A DNA stretch of 64,000 nt, from positions 434,001 through 498,000 of the forward strand of contig JBBMOL010000281.1 in assembly GCA_037954665.1 (NCBI GenBank), in the 5' to 3' direction. Source of the stretch: Laguncularia racemosa. Its lineage: Eukaryota > Streptophyta > Magnoliopsida > Myrtales > Combretaceae. The translations under genes were made by a program, and so were the position numbers. The notes under the pieces were generated by a model that was not told where the DNA came from, did not search any database, and saw only the letters and a list, made by a program, of their open reading frames with translations. Shown here one piece after another: positions 11,940-24,435 of the stretch; position 1 is the first letter of the stretch; each line of letters opens with the position of its first letter.

Positions 11940-12860
11940 TATGAGGTTACATGAGATACAAGTTGCAATATTTTCTAATAGAGATACAATTTTTGTTGGG
12001 AGATTTTGGAGGAGTTTACACAAGGCATTGAGAACTGAATTGCAGTTTAGTATCGCTTTTCAGCTATAGACGAATGGTTAATCAGAATGAACCATCCAAA
12101 TATTAAAGGATATGTTGAGGGCTTGTGCACTAGATCTTGATGGGAATTAGGCTGGCATCTACTCTTAGTTGAGTTCACTTACAACAATAGCTATTAAGCT
12201 ACGATTCAAATGGCACCTTATGAAGCATTATATGGTAGAATGTGCTGATCGCCATTACATTAGGATGGAGTGGGTGAGAGACAAGTATTGAGACCTGACT
12301 TGATACAAGACATCATGGATAAAGTCAAGTTAATCAGACAGAGAATGTAGTTAGCTCAAAGCCGTCAAAAGTCTTATGTAGATAGAAGATAATGCCCTTT
12401 AGAGCTTAAAGTGAGAGATCATGTTTTGCTAAAGGTATCACCTACAAAAGGAGTGGTAAGGTTTAGGTTAAGAGGAAAACTGAACCTTAGGTATGTAAGG
12501 CTCTTTGAAGTCCTAAAAAAGGTTAGAACGATAGCTTATAAGCTGGCCTTACTATCGAATCTAGCTGGGGTACATGATGTATTTTACATTTCTATGTTAA
12601 GGAAATATATACTGAACGTAGACTAAATAACTTGCTTTAGAACATTTGGAAGTGCAACCAAACCTCACAACAATAGAGAAGCCTGTCAGGATTGTGGATA
12701 CTAAGTAGAAGATTTTGAGGAGACGAGTGATCAAATATGCTAAGATTTAGTGGAGTAATCAAATGGAAAGAGAAGCAACTTGGGAATTAGAAGAGGAGAT
12801 GAGGAAGAGATATCTAGAGCTTTTTCACAATCTAGGTAACTTTCAAGGAATAAAGTTCTG
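11940..12860 (+). pseudogene. Ty3/gypsy integrase C-terminal half and chromodomain-like end
   Basis: Broken frames carry gypsy integrase segments: SNRDTIFVGRFWRSLHKAL (11976-12033) near the core's end, a YGRMC remnant (12230-12245), a 71-codon open piece at 12411-12626 with the usual VRFRLRGKLNLRYVRLFEVL and VHDVFYISMLRKY segments, and EREATWELEEEMRKRY near 12770-12815 as in chromodomain ends. Several stops interrupt it. It is the degenerate 3' end of a forward gypsy element whose polypurine tract and LTR follow at once. Confidence 0.75.
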
Positions 12861-12862
12861 AT

Positions 12863-12875
12863 AAAGGGGGGAGAA
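12863..12875 (+). other. Polypurine tract of the gypsy element
   Basis: AAAGGGGGGAGAA lies directly before the LTR start TGTATTAAT, in the same arrangement as at 57831-57843. Confidence 0.75.
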
Positions 12876-14647
12876 TGTATTAATAAAAAACAATTCAAAT
12901 AAAATAAAGTAAATAAGAGTATTTAAGCTAGAGAAAAATAAAAAAAAATCAAAATATGAAAATAATAAGGTCAAGGCAAATGAAGGTAAAAAGAACTTAG
13001 TAAAGGGTGCAAAATGGTCATTTTATGGGGAAGGTATAAATAAACCCCCATGTGTCTTTTTAACCCTTTTTCCCCATATTGTGCAATATAGAACCCATGA
13101 AAAGGAAGGCGACTACGCTATTAGGCAATTAAGGGAAGTTATACATGAAAGACTAGTGTGAGAAAACCTTAATCGTTGGAATGATCTAAATCATGTTAGA
13201 ATGATCCAGCATCCATAGTAACAAGATTTGGGTGATTGTTAATGGGACAAAAATTTGAGTAAGCCTCTGAATCTTATGTAATTAGAGTAAAATTTAGAGT
13301 AATGAGGTTATAAATGAAGCATGGGGATACAATAATTGCTAATGTAGAAATGATTAGAGGGTAATTGTGATTAAGAGATGTGAGGGTTTTAGAAAAAAAT
13401 TAGTTTTCTTAAGAATTGAGATTTCTAGAAGTATATAGTCTATAACATGGTTATTTTGCACCCGTGTACTCCAGTTTACAGCCACATAGGAAAATTACAT
13501 GGCTCTATGCCAAAATCACAAAATGAATAATAGGATACATGAGCATGAGACACGCTAGTGCCAAAAATCAAAAAGTAAATAGTAAGATACACGGACAATG
13601 GACACGACCTTGTGCCAAAATTATAAAGTGTACAGTAAAAATACACAGGTAAGAAACATGGCTATGTATCAAGTCATGTCCCACTATTGCGATAACACAA
13701 ACAGTACATGGATGAGAACATGCTCCTGTACTTGGATATGTTAAACCTATGTTTTCCAAAGTTAAGCTTTTCCACCCAATTTTAATTCCTCACTTGCTCC
13801 TAACTTAACTAGATACCTACAAGCGGATTGAGAGAGTTGTTATAGGTTCTCTAAGCATATGAGTTTGTTGGTTTGAATAGGTTTAAGGATTAAGGGAGTG
13901 CAGAGTTATAAGGAGATCGCTCATTGCTTATCAGGTACTTATATACTATGCTTATTGATTTTGAGTGTTAGGTTAGAGTTATAAACTGATCTAAATTATC
14001 ATTGAAATTGATTATTTGTGTGATTGTGCTTGGCTAGGCCTGAAGAATCGAATGTTAGTGATTGTAAGGTGGCACCTCGATGATCGATATATGAAGTTGT
14101 CCCTAGTAGAGTTGTGTATCGAGATAATCCGAGTAGATTTAAGATGGTTAGACTCATGGACAATAGGAGCAGCTACTGTTTTATATGTATATATGTATGA
14201 TAAAGACTCATGGACTCATGGACACTTGGGAGAACTCATTGTTGTATATATGTATATATATGTATTGTGTGTATATGGAGCCTTTGTTGTTGAGAGTTGT
14301 GTATTGGAATAACTTATATGAAAGATAATAATTTAGTGTTTGAAAATCTTGTTTACATCATGTTTGTGTTTATATTTTGATATAACATACGTGTGTGGTT
14401 GTTGATATACATTGTGTTGAGCATTAGCTCACCCCTCATGGGAACCTTTTTCCTCTATAGGTTCACTTGGCAAAATTGAGGATTATAATGAAACACTAGT
14501 AAATACAAGTCAAGACTTAGATGATAATGTAGAACATGTGTATTATCAAGAGTGATAGGCACCCACTGTTGTATATGTATATATATATGATAAAGTCTCA
14601 TGGAATCTTGGACTTATGGACTCATGGACAATGGGAAGAGCTCATTG

Positions 14648-14678
<31 letters not shown>

Positions 14679-15191
14679 GTATTGTGTGTATATAGAGCCT
14701 CTATTGTTGAGAGTTGTGAGTTGGAATAACTGATACGAAATATAATAATTTGGTGTTTGAATATCTTGTTTGCATCATATTTGTGTTTATATTTTAGCGT
14801 GGCATGTGTGTGTGGTTGTTAGTATACATTATACTTAGCTTTAGCTCACCTCTCTTGGGACCCCTTTTCAGCTGCAAGTTCATCTGTGAAATTGTCGGTT
14901 ATGATGAGACGCTAGTAAACATAAGTTAAGACTTAGATGATGATGTAGAATATGTATATTATGAAGAATGGTTAGCCAACTAGAAGGAGGACTAGCATTA
15001 TAATATAGTATTGAGAATGTCTTGTTTAGTTATGCTATACTTGAGGCTTCGGTTGTACTTGAGTTTTAATATACTTCTGTTGTGATTGATTGTAGGAGAT
15101 AGGCTATGATTAATTGTTGTGGATAGTTTGTTATTTGATATTTCTTTTTATATGGAGAGACCAAGTGATACATGTTAAACCATTTATATAT
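12876..15191 (+). mobile_element. Gypsy 3' LTR (forward), truncated on the right
   Basis: It starts TGTATTAAT after the polypurine tract. It contains the palindromic tacACGGaCaaTGgacACGaCC phrases of this family (13455-13745) and two AGCTCACC blocks (14430 and 14845). It is cut at 15191 by an oppositely oriented LTR starting TGTAATGTCCCG. The open frames 14016-14312 and 14536-14733 are the two halves of an internal duplication and are not genes. Confidence 0.7.
14168..14975 (+). repeat. Internal tandem duplication of the LTR, about 390-415 bp per unit
   Basis: Unit 1 (14168-14557) and unit 2 (14558-about 14975) match along their length. Both run from a ctactgtt(t/g)tatatgtatat start through a tgtgtatat(g/a)gagcct(t/c)t block, an AGCTCACC block and a gacttagatgat end. 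The second unit has an extended TA run. Confidence 0.8.
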
Positions 15192-16320
15192 TGTAATGTC
15201 CCGAAACTCGAGCAGCGTTATTGCTCACCACATGTCCTTATCATACAAGAACATGTTAAGGCTCTAGTCAACTCTAAAACATCTTAATCTTACTATTTCT
15301 GCAAATCTCCTTTCATTATCTACAATAATGACATCATGATATAAAAACATTTCAATCTATTCTTCAACCTTAAAGCCAATTTAATATAAATCCATAACAA
15401 AAATTTAATGCAACGAAAGTCTATAAAATTCCAATTACATGTTCTCTAGAAAACCAATATTTGTACTAATCAAATAACAAAGTTTTTCTAAGTTCTACTC
15501 CCCATAATAGTAATGATAATTATCCTCTTCCTCCTTTCTTGGTTCATTTACTCCTAGATTTCATTCTATGTTACCGACAGCCTTAGTACCTACATCTAAA
15601 AAAAATATTTCCTAAAGGGTGAGCTATTGCTTAGTACGTATAACACAAGCTATAAAGTTCTAAAAATTTTGAAAAACTACATGAAAAATAAAAGAAAATA
15701 AATAGAATAATAAATACTTCTAGGTCGGGGTAGCGAGAGGAACAAATTCGGAATATTAAAAACTTTGGGAAATATATAACAAAAATTCAAATATTGCGAC
15801 ACATAAATATTATTTTAATATTTTGCGATAATAATAGGTTTTAAAAAATAAAACAATTAGAAAGAATAATTTTTGCAAGGAAAATAAGATAACAAACATA
15901 ACAAATTGAATTTTACAAAATACATTACCGAATAAATTAGGAAGCAAAGTAATTGAAAAATATCTGAATATAGATATATAAATAGATAAATAAAAATAAC
16001 TGTAAATCTCAACTCTAGTTCAGGTAAATTAAATTAATAGAATAAAATTCTCCGAAACACAAATTTCAAACAATATTAGGCTAAATAATGAAATTAATTG
16101 AAATTGTAGATCTAGAAATTTTAAATGAAAATTTAGAAAAAATATTTATGTTCGGGATAATTAAATTAGCTTAAATGTAAGTTTTCGTAATAAAATGCTA
16201 AAAATATAAAATTTAAAGATATTCTCGTACGTGAGTAGAATAAAGAATATGGACATTATAATATAAAATATAATATATAAAATAATATACATATATATAT
16301 ATACATATACATAGTAAAAA
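15192..16320 (-). mobile_element. Reversed gypsy LTR fragment, subfamily 2
   Basis: It begins TGTAATGTCCCGAAACTCGA, the reverse complement of a gypsy LTR end (compare TGTAACGCCCTAGAACTTGG at 34151 and TGTAATGTCCTAG at 37556). It has the reversed GAGCTATTGC block at 15622. The stretch 15900-16230 resembles 47340-47690. The right border next to element X copy 2 is not sharp; about 16320 is an estimate. Confidence 0.55.
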
Positions 16321-18350
16321 AAAAGTCACATCTACATCCCGTCCGGTCTTCTCCATCATGTCCTTCTTCAACAGCATCAAACCCTAACCCTATCGATGTT
16401 CCTCTTGCCCCCCACCGTCCTTCCCTTTCTTTTCTTTTCTTCTTCTTCTTCTTCTTCTTCCTCTCTTCTTCTTCTTTCTCCTCCTGAATCACGTCTTCTT
16501 CCCTTGCCCTTCCCCTATTGGAATTTCCCCTCCTTCTCTTTGGACGACTACACCGTTGATGATGATGACGATGACGATGAAGATGACCATGGCGGCAAGA
16601 AGACAATAAAAGGGAATGATTAGGAAGAATTAGAAGAAGGAGCCACACATGGAGGTTGGGATGCCAGTGTGCTCGGCTACATGCTTCCAACGGCGACGAC
16701 CTTGACCGCAACAACAGCAGCAGCAACAATGACCCTAATAACAACTACAACGACAGCAACCATGAGGACTACACAACAACAGTAGCCATGACGACTACCA
16801 TAGTTGCAACAACAATGGCAACTACAATGGCTATAACGACAACAGCAACGACACGGCGACAACAACAACGACAACTACAACGAACGACAACAACAATGAC
16901 GATGATAGTAGCATCCAGCCGAAGGAGAAGAGTGGAGATGCATGTGTATAGATATGGTGTTCAATGTGTGTGTGCACGGGTGTGCGAGGAAGGGGGATAA
17001 AGACTGACAACCACCCAACGATGGTAGCAGCGATTACAACTACGGCCGCAACAACAGCGACAACGGTGACCCCGACTGTAGCAGTAACGGTGACCACAAT
17101 CCCGATAGTAACAACATCCACAAGAGCAATAGCAACAGCGGAAACATCCACAAAAATAGTAGTAGCAATGACGATCACAATGACGGTAACGACGACAGAA
17201 ACCAAAACCACGACAGTTACGACCGTAATGATGATAAAAACGTCTAAGCTTCCATGGTGATTTGGTTTCTAGCGTAAGTAGATGACGGACCGGCGGAGAA
17301 GGGAGGGTTACGAGGTGCAACAATGTGTTTGTATGCGCGTGAGGTGGAGGAGCTGCCCTGTTGTAACCGTGTGTATGTGTATGTGAAGGGGAAGAAGGAG
17401 CCGAGTGTATAGTGTGTGTGAGTATGTGCGTATGTGTATGTGATGGTGTGTGTGTGGTGCGTGCAAGGATGTGCGTATGTGCATGTGAAGGTGTGTGGTG
17501 TGTGCGGGTTGTGTGTGTGTATATAGATGGTGTGTGGTGTGTAAGGGTGCGTGTGTACGTGTATGGAAGGTGTGATGCACGGAGTATGTGTATAGGTGTA
17601 TAGAAGGTATGTGGTGTATGTGAATGGAAGATGTGTGGTGTATGCTGTATGAGTGTATATGTATGGAAGATGTGTGGTGTATGCGATATGTGTGTAAGTG
17701 TATGAATGATGTATGGTGTGTGCAATATGTGTGTGTATATAGATGGTGTGTGGTGTGTGAGGTGTGTGTGTATATATAGGGAAGGTATGTAGTAAGTGCG
17801 AGTAGGTGTATGTGTATAAGATGGTGTGTGGGTATGTAAGGTAAGTGTGGGGTATGCGGGTATGTGTGTATGTGTATGGAAGGTGTATAGTGTGTGCGAA
17901 ATATGTGGGTAAGTATGTATTGGTGGTGTGAGGTGTAAGTGGAGTATGTGTGTATGTGTATGTTAGTGGTGTGGGATGTGTGTGGATTGTGTGTGTATGT
18001 ATGCACTAGTGGTGTGTATATGTATGTGGACTTGAGGAGAAAAGAGGATAACAAAGTACAGTTGTGTGTGTGTGTAATTAGGTGTGTGGTATGATTATAT
18101 GTATGTATATGTAAGTGCGTATATGGTGTGTGAAGTGTGTATGTATACAGATAAGAGTATGTTGGTGTGTGGGAATGGTTGGTAATGGAAGCGTGAGTGA
18201 GGATGAAAACTAGTAGAAAGGACGAAAAACCCTGTAGGTGGAGATGTCAACATAGGAGAGAAGAAAGAATGGAAAGGTGAAACCAAGGAGAAAGAGGGAA
18301 TTGTGTGAAGGAGGTGAGTGTGTCTGTGTGTGAAAGTAAATGGGAAGAAG
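16321..18350 (+). repeat. Low-complexity 5' part of element X, copy 2
   Basis: It opens with a CTT-rich tract (16430-16500) and GATGATGAC repeats (16556-16585). These are followed by CAACAACAG/CAACGACAAC-type runs (16680-17230) and then a long TGTGTATG/GGTGTGTGG tract (17370-18180). The order triplet runs, GT tract, coding-like block, LTR-like end is the same as at 1-4326. Open frames on both strands here are low-complexity artefacts (His/Thr-rich or Thr/Ala/Val-rich). Confidence 0.6.
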
Positions 18351-18940
18351 AGGTGTTTATGTTGGTATAGATGGTGAAGGGAATGATTCGAGTAACGTCT
18401 AAGATGATGGCTTGGGAGATATTTGGAATGAAATGGATTTCATAATGGAATGTTCAAAGGATGTTGAGGAAGATCATTTTTGGCCAAATACCCTAATGTA
18501 AGACCTTTAGTTGTCCTCTCTAAGGGTATCTTGCATATACGGAAGAAGGGATCCCAAATTTGGTAGGTCGAAGCATTGCTCGACTTCTACATAAGGAAAG
18601 CAGACAGTTGATCATAGCAACTTGGGGTGTTGGAAGCGATGATTTGTAGGAAGGTCGTTCCTTCTAGAACCCTGTATCGAAATCATGTTGAAGAAGTGTT
18701 CAACGTTTCGAATCTTGTTCGCCCAAAGTTCCTTAAGGAGGAGACTTCATGCCTTGCCATCAAATGCAAGGTGAGTAGAGTACAAATATCAGGTGCTAGG
18801 AACTCCCAAGGTCAAGTGGAGATGCTGCCTTCTATGGTTTGGTTGAGGAAGCATTGCAGAGGGACATTGATTTCAAGAGGGAAGTAAAGGAGTTACCTGC
18901 TGGAATCATTCGACTCTGGCTAGGACTATGATGACCCTAA
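18351..18940 (+). pseudogene. Unrecognised coding-like segment of element X, copy 2
   Basis: Collinear with 1790-2336. DGLGDIWNEMDF corresponds to DGLGNIWNEMDF of copy 1, with stops in between. An 86-codon open piece at 18627-18887 covers the right half. Copy 2 has about 50 bp (18650-18700) that copy 1 lacks. No domain is recognised. Confidence 0.35.
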
Positions 18941-20955
18941 ACAAGTGAGTGGAAAACTTAATGATATGCTACAATATTATGTTGTATGTTGATATGCTAT
19001 GTATGTGAAATTGTTAGTTTGTTGTATTTACAAATGAATGTGATTCTTGTTAAGTTGAGTTATATAGTGGGAATTAATGAGTTTAGGAAAGAAGCCATAA
19101 AGAGATTGGTAGTTAGATAGGTTATGGATGAATTCTGTTTAAAGAGTGTAGAGGATAGAATGGACTGAGGGTTTAGATGTCATTTCCTTAACGATAGCAC
19201 TTAGCACCATCTTGCTAGTGTTATTACTATCGACCTAACCCATGATTCAAAATTGTTTTCTTCAAACCAAGCCAAAATATAGAAACCTAGCTTTTCCTTC
19301 TATAGCTACCGAGTAGGTGTGCATAGCTGGAATATGATATATATAAATATCACTATGTATACATATCAGAGTTACTTCTGAATATGTACATATGCATAGG
19401 CAAACTTACTTTCCTATTATATCTATAGAATATACTTATGAATATAACCATACAAATCGGGAGTGTAACTTTGATTTTTATAACTTAACAATCCTATTTT
19501 CTTGCCCCCTTAAGCAAGTGAGCAAAGGTGTCTAGTAAATGGTCCTTTAGTTAAAGCTATGTTACGGACCTATATACATTGTAGATATATATATATATAT
19601 ACATTATACATAGATGTATTGAAGAATTAGAAGGAATATACGCGGCGACCTTGTTAGCTCTCGAATATATGAATAACAGAGCACTTGAGAAGTGTGATGA
19701 CACAAAGGTATCAGGATGATGATCGTAAATCAATCCCGAGTGGTTGATTTAACGTTTAAGACAAATGGCACAGGGGTGTCAAGTTAACTGAAACCTGATG
19801 TATAGCTAGATAGTTTCATCCGCTTGGTCTGGTTTCCTTATTTATTTTATGATGTGAAATGCATGATCTTTGCATGTTATGGTAAGTGTGAAATGAAATG
19901 TAGTGGATTGTTGATGGGACTCCACTAAGTTCCTATTGATTGTTCTTAGAATGGTAAACTTGAATGCTTGGTAGTTACTTTATTGCCTTGAATGAAAATT
20001 GGTTGCGATTATATATGTTGTTTGGTCACTTTGAATCAATTAATTAAAGCAGTGGACTTGATTAAAACTTGACATGCATTCCACAGGACATTGCATGAGA
20101 TTAAAGGCCATCACTGCAATAGGACACGTCAAAAGTGATTAGAGGATCGCTGTTCTGCCAAGTGTGAACTAAGTGATTAGGGGATTGTTGCGCCTTGACG
20201 GTTCCAAGTTTGGCCTGTCTCTTGAGGGTGTAATGCTTAGTGTATTAAGGCACCTGAGCTTGAAACATTAAAGCTAAGACACAACTTAAATAAGTGATAA
20301 GAGTAATGAAGATGTGAGTAAGACCCGGGCACTAATGGTGGCTTCGGAATCCCCAACCCAAGGTCAAGGGGGCATAAACCTATACTTTACATCGGTTACC
20401 AGAAGACCACGTGAGATGCTGTATTCATATAGTTGTACATGCATAACATATGTTTTGATAACTTGATTTGAATTTGCTTGTATGTATGTAGCATTGAAAG
20501 TGTTACCATCCCATTCATTGAGCCATAGAGTGCTCACCTCTCCACAGACCCTTTTTGTAGGTAGTGATTACGAAAGCTTAGGATGGGATAAGATGTGAAG
20601 TGTCATGAGTTTTAGAAGACTAGAATGACAAAGTAAGAATTGTGAATGATAGATTACTTAGATGAAATGTTAGGACCCTTATGTAAATAGAATTTTGAAT
20701 ATGAGAAACCTAGGATTTATCCTATTTTACTAGTTGGTAGGGGATACGATTCTCTACAATCATGGTTGACCGTGGGGTATGAGATTCATAGTTATATTTT
20801 ATTATCTAATTATATGTACTATGATTAGTCGTAAATATAATTATTTACTTAGAGTCTTATGATCTTTGGCTCGTAAGACAATTATCATGTAACAGGTGTA
20901 CACGTGCCATGATGATTTTAGTGGAAAATCTAGACCCCCTTTTGGGTACGTGACA
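18941..20955 (+). mobile_element. LTR-like 3' end of element X, copy 2
   Basis: It aligns with 2340-4326 and ends at the same point (CCCCC..TTTGGGTACGTGACA, 20955). The inner block gttaccatcccattcattgagcc...gtgctcacc (20507-20540) matches 3876-3912. The junction to reversed gypsy LTR sequence on its right differs from that of copy 1. The two copies are therefore separate insertions, not one duplicated segment. Confidence 0.5.
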
Positions 20956-21681
20956 CAAACACATATGTATAAACAAACATGAACATATATCATATGCATT
21001 ATGCAATACTTAAACACATGCACCATTTCATGATACAATTTAAGACTACAAGCAACAACAAGATACTTATGACCCCCTTAACACACTTAACACATTAAAA
21101 CATGAATTGGTGATGTGAACTACCACTATGGGCCCAATACCTATGATCCCTTAACCCTTAAACTTAGTGATGGAAATTGCCACTACGGGTTCCATACCTA
21201 TGTTTACTTAAGCCACTTAATCTTGGTGATGGGAACTGCTACTATAGGCCCCATACCCATGTTCACTTAAACACTTAATCTAACATTCAACCTAGATCAT
21301 TTCCAAGCACGACTCCACTAGAAACAACGTTACACAAGGATCACTGGCGTGCTCCCTAATGATCTACCACTATGGCCCCTTAGGTCAAGCCAAGCACATA
21401 CAACATACAACTTTAACACTTAAGCCGAATCATTCAGCTTAATCGATTTCAACACATATACTAGCTTAAAAAAGTACAGAACAACACATAAGTTACACAT
21501 ATTTTGAGTCCTAGTCTTTAGCACTTTTGGTCTTGGCCTTAAAGCTAATATGAAATTTGTACAACATTAACAAGTTTTTCGTAGTACTAATATAAGATTA
21601 ATATCATCTCTTAACTCTCTTAATCTTAATCATTTAATTTTTCTAAGGTCTTACTAGCTATCTAAGTCAAGTGGAAATTAG
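20956..21681 (-). mobile_element. Reversed gypsy LTR, left portion
   Basis: It contains the reversed family blocks gactccactagaaacaacgtt..cacaaggatcac (21307-21345), equivalent to 35230-35265 and 41137-41172, and the ccaagccaagcac-type phrase near 21395. It is interrupted at 21682 by a Tat/Ogre-type LTR and appears to resume near 24436. Confidence 0.6.
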
Positions 21682-24278
21682 TGTAGACACTCCACCCCCG
21701 TCTAGATTTATTTAAAAAATATATAAATAAGTATTAAAATAACAAAAAATAATAGCAATAATAAAAAAGCCTAGTTCACAAAATAATAATACATAATAAA
21801 GGCAATAAAAAAAGATAATAAAAATGAAAAAATTTTAAAAAATGATAAAAAAAAATTAATAACAAAACTAATAAAAATTGTGAACATTTTCAATAAAAAT
21901 AAGGAAATATGAGACTCTAAATTAAGTTCGGGAACCTCAAAATCAATAAAAAATAACTAAGACCATTAGCTCATATAAATGCAATCATAAATTGAGAAAT
22001 GGGCTAGCTTAGTTGGTCTATGTGTTGGCTTGGTGTATATAGGGAGGGGGTTAGGTCGTAAGTTTGAATCTCGCCCAAGGCACTTTGTGCCATTTTCATT
22101 TTTTTCCCTAGACTGCCACATGTCAGCTTTTGATTGGCTATACTCGATTACGTGCTTGGCATGTGATCGTCTTTAACCTCTAGCCGATGACCTTAAAGGA
22201 GAAAAAACGGCTGGATGATGACGAATCCAACCTACTAAAACCGATTTTTCCATGCAAATCCATCAACATTCAACCAAAAAATTGATAAACATCAATTTTA
22301 ATGAGAAAAAACAAACAAATCGAATAAAAATGGAGTTTATCCTCTACTTGGATTCGGCTCAATCCAAGCTATCTTGAGCTCATGCATGAATGCATATAAA
22401 TAGATCAAGGTGCCACAACTTCAAGAGGCTGGAAAAATCACAAAAAACACACCCATATGCTTCGGTTGTGAGCTTTCTCTCTCTACGAATACCCACCATC
22501 AGTCGCCACCTTCTCTTTAGGATTTCACTACTTACACTCAACCTCGAGCTTAGATTTAAGTGTCATTAGTTTCCTTAGGTTGCAAGGAGTAAAAGAGGGC
22601 TGATTTCATGGATTAAGGGTTTGCTAGAGGCTCGGATCGAAAAACCACCACAACCATCACCGCCGGTTACCTTCGAAACACCACCTTAGACTAGCTTTTA
22701 CGAAAAAAAACACTACCAATTGATTCCTCACCCCCCAAAACCTAAGGAAGCACCTATTAATTACTCCTAATGATTACTGGATCATAGTCAACGAAGAGCT
22801 TTGCCACCACAACCCGTGACCTGACCTGCGACTTGTGATCCAACTCGCGACTCGATTCGACCCACGATCCGACCTACATCTATCCAACAACTCAGTTTTT
22901 TTTTTTCTTTTTTTTTTATTAATTATTCTTATTATTTTGTTATTTTTATAATTAGGACATTTTAGTTCATTTTTTAGCTTATCTTTAATTAAAAATATAA
23001 AAATAAATAATAATAATAATAATAAATTTAGACTACCTATTGGGCTGTTGTGGTGTATACTATCGCCTGGTAGAGAACAAAAAATAATAATAATATAGAA
23101 AATGAAAATCTTTAATGTAAGAATGAAATAATAAAATAAAATAAAATAAAAATCCGTGGCATAAGAATAAAAATCTAAAGATTAAAAAAAAGATATTGAA
23201 ATAAAGGTCTTTAGTACAAGTTAGGATTTTAGAAAAAGAAATAAAAATATAAAAAATTAAATTAAATAGGCAAAAATCTTAGTATAAATAAAATTTTAGG
23301 AGCAAGTGAAAATGTTAAAAATATATATATATATAAATAAATAATAAAGTTTTTTTTTTGAGTTTAAGGTTTTTAATTAAATGAAGAGAATAAGAATAAA
23401 GAATAAAGTATAAAAATACATGAATTTTTTTCTTAAAATCTAGTATTTTAGGAATTTATCGCTTAAGGTTTTTTTTTAGAAAATAATAATAATTAATATG
23501 AGGTTTTTTCCCCAAACTTTAGTTATCTTAGATTTTCCAAAAAATAATAATTATTTAATAATCTAGTTCATTTAGGTATTTTCTTTTTAAAAAAATTAAT
23601 ATGATTAAATAACATAAACCTAGTGCTTTTTATTAAATAGAACTAACCAACAAACTAAAATTTTTATAAAAGAAAAGCAAACTATGGACGGTTTGATCCT
23701 GGCTAGCAAGTATGTAGGCACTTTTGAGGCAACCATGATAAAATAAAAACTTTAGGTTATGAGAAATAATTATAATAAAATAAAAACTTTAGGTTATGAA
23801 AAATAATCATAATAAACTAAAAACTTTAGGTTTAGAATCATAAAGTAAAAATAATGAAAGAAAAGTAAAAAAATAAAAATAAAAAAATAAAAACTTTAGA
23901 AAAATCAAATAAAGAAAGACTTTAGGTTGTTAACAATAAAAACCTTAGAAAAATTAGTATAATAAAATCTAGACTTTAGGTTTTCTTTTAACATAAATTC
24001 AAAATCTTATAAAAATGTGAAAACATAAAATAATAATAATAAATAGCATATTATAATAGTAGATAAATAAATAAATGAAGAGTAAAAATATAAAGGTCTT
24101 TTAGTAGATATTCTTGAAAATTCTACATGGTAACCGTTTAGGTTTTAATAGGTTAGCCCTCGAGTCCAATACCTTTGGTTTGTATTTTTCTAAAATACTT
24201 TTTAGGAAAATTCGCAGACTAGTAGTTAGTTAAGGTTAATCCACCCAATTAACTTTAACTTTATTTTCCAACTTAGGT
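21682..24278 (+). mobile_element. Tat/Ogre-type LTR, forward
   Basis: It starts TGTAGACACTCCACCCCCG and ends at the primer-site-like TGGTGACGACTCC at 24279. It is about 2.6 kb, the same as the LTR at 9001. A TATA-like ATATAAATAGATC lies at about 22395. Tandemly repeated aaaactttaggttatgaaaaataat units occur at 23740-23835. No coding sequence of the element follows within the window. Confidence 0.6.
22001..22075 (+). other. tRNA-like A-box/B-box module inside the LTR
   Basis: GGGCTAGCTTAGTTGGTC (from 22001) resembles an A-box region and GGTCGTAAGTTTGAATCTCGCC (22054-22075) a B-box region, 75 nt in all. This is the best preserved of the three copies. The lack of a complementary acceptor stem argues against a functional tRNA. 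Confidence 0.55.
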
Positions 24279-24291
24279 TGGTGACGACTCC
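24279..24291 (+). other. Primer-binding-site-like sequence
   Basis: TGGTGACGACTCC follows the end of the 21682 LTR, in the same context (aacttaggt before it) as at 11606. Confidence 0.5.
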
Positions 24292-24435
24292 CCTTTTTTT
24301 AAAAATCAATTTTCCTTAATTTAGTTGAGTAATTTATATTAAATGGGTAGGATTTAGTATAGATTAAAATTAAGAAAAATGATAAAAAACACATCTTGAC
24401 AATTAGTTTAATTAGAAGTTAAATAAATATATAAT

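Noticed and set aside
13568..14733. Frames at 13568-13759, 14016-14312 and 14536-14733
   Set aside because: They lie within a gypsy LTR. Two of them are simply the halves of the internal tandem duplication, and none has a recognisable domain.
16656..17260. Thr/Asn/Asp-rich and Thr/Ala/Val-rich open frames in both strands
   Set aside because: These come from CAACAACAG-type triplet runs. There is no domain, and they are not conserved as frames in element X copy 1.
22001..22075. True tRNA gene
   Set aside because: A- and B-box-like segments are present at tRNA spacing, but I see no acceptor-stem pairing, and the same module sits in three LTRs of one family.
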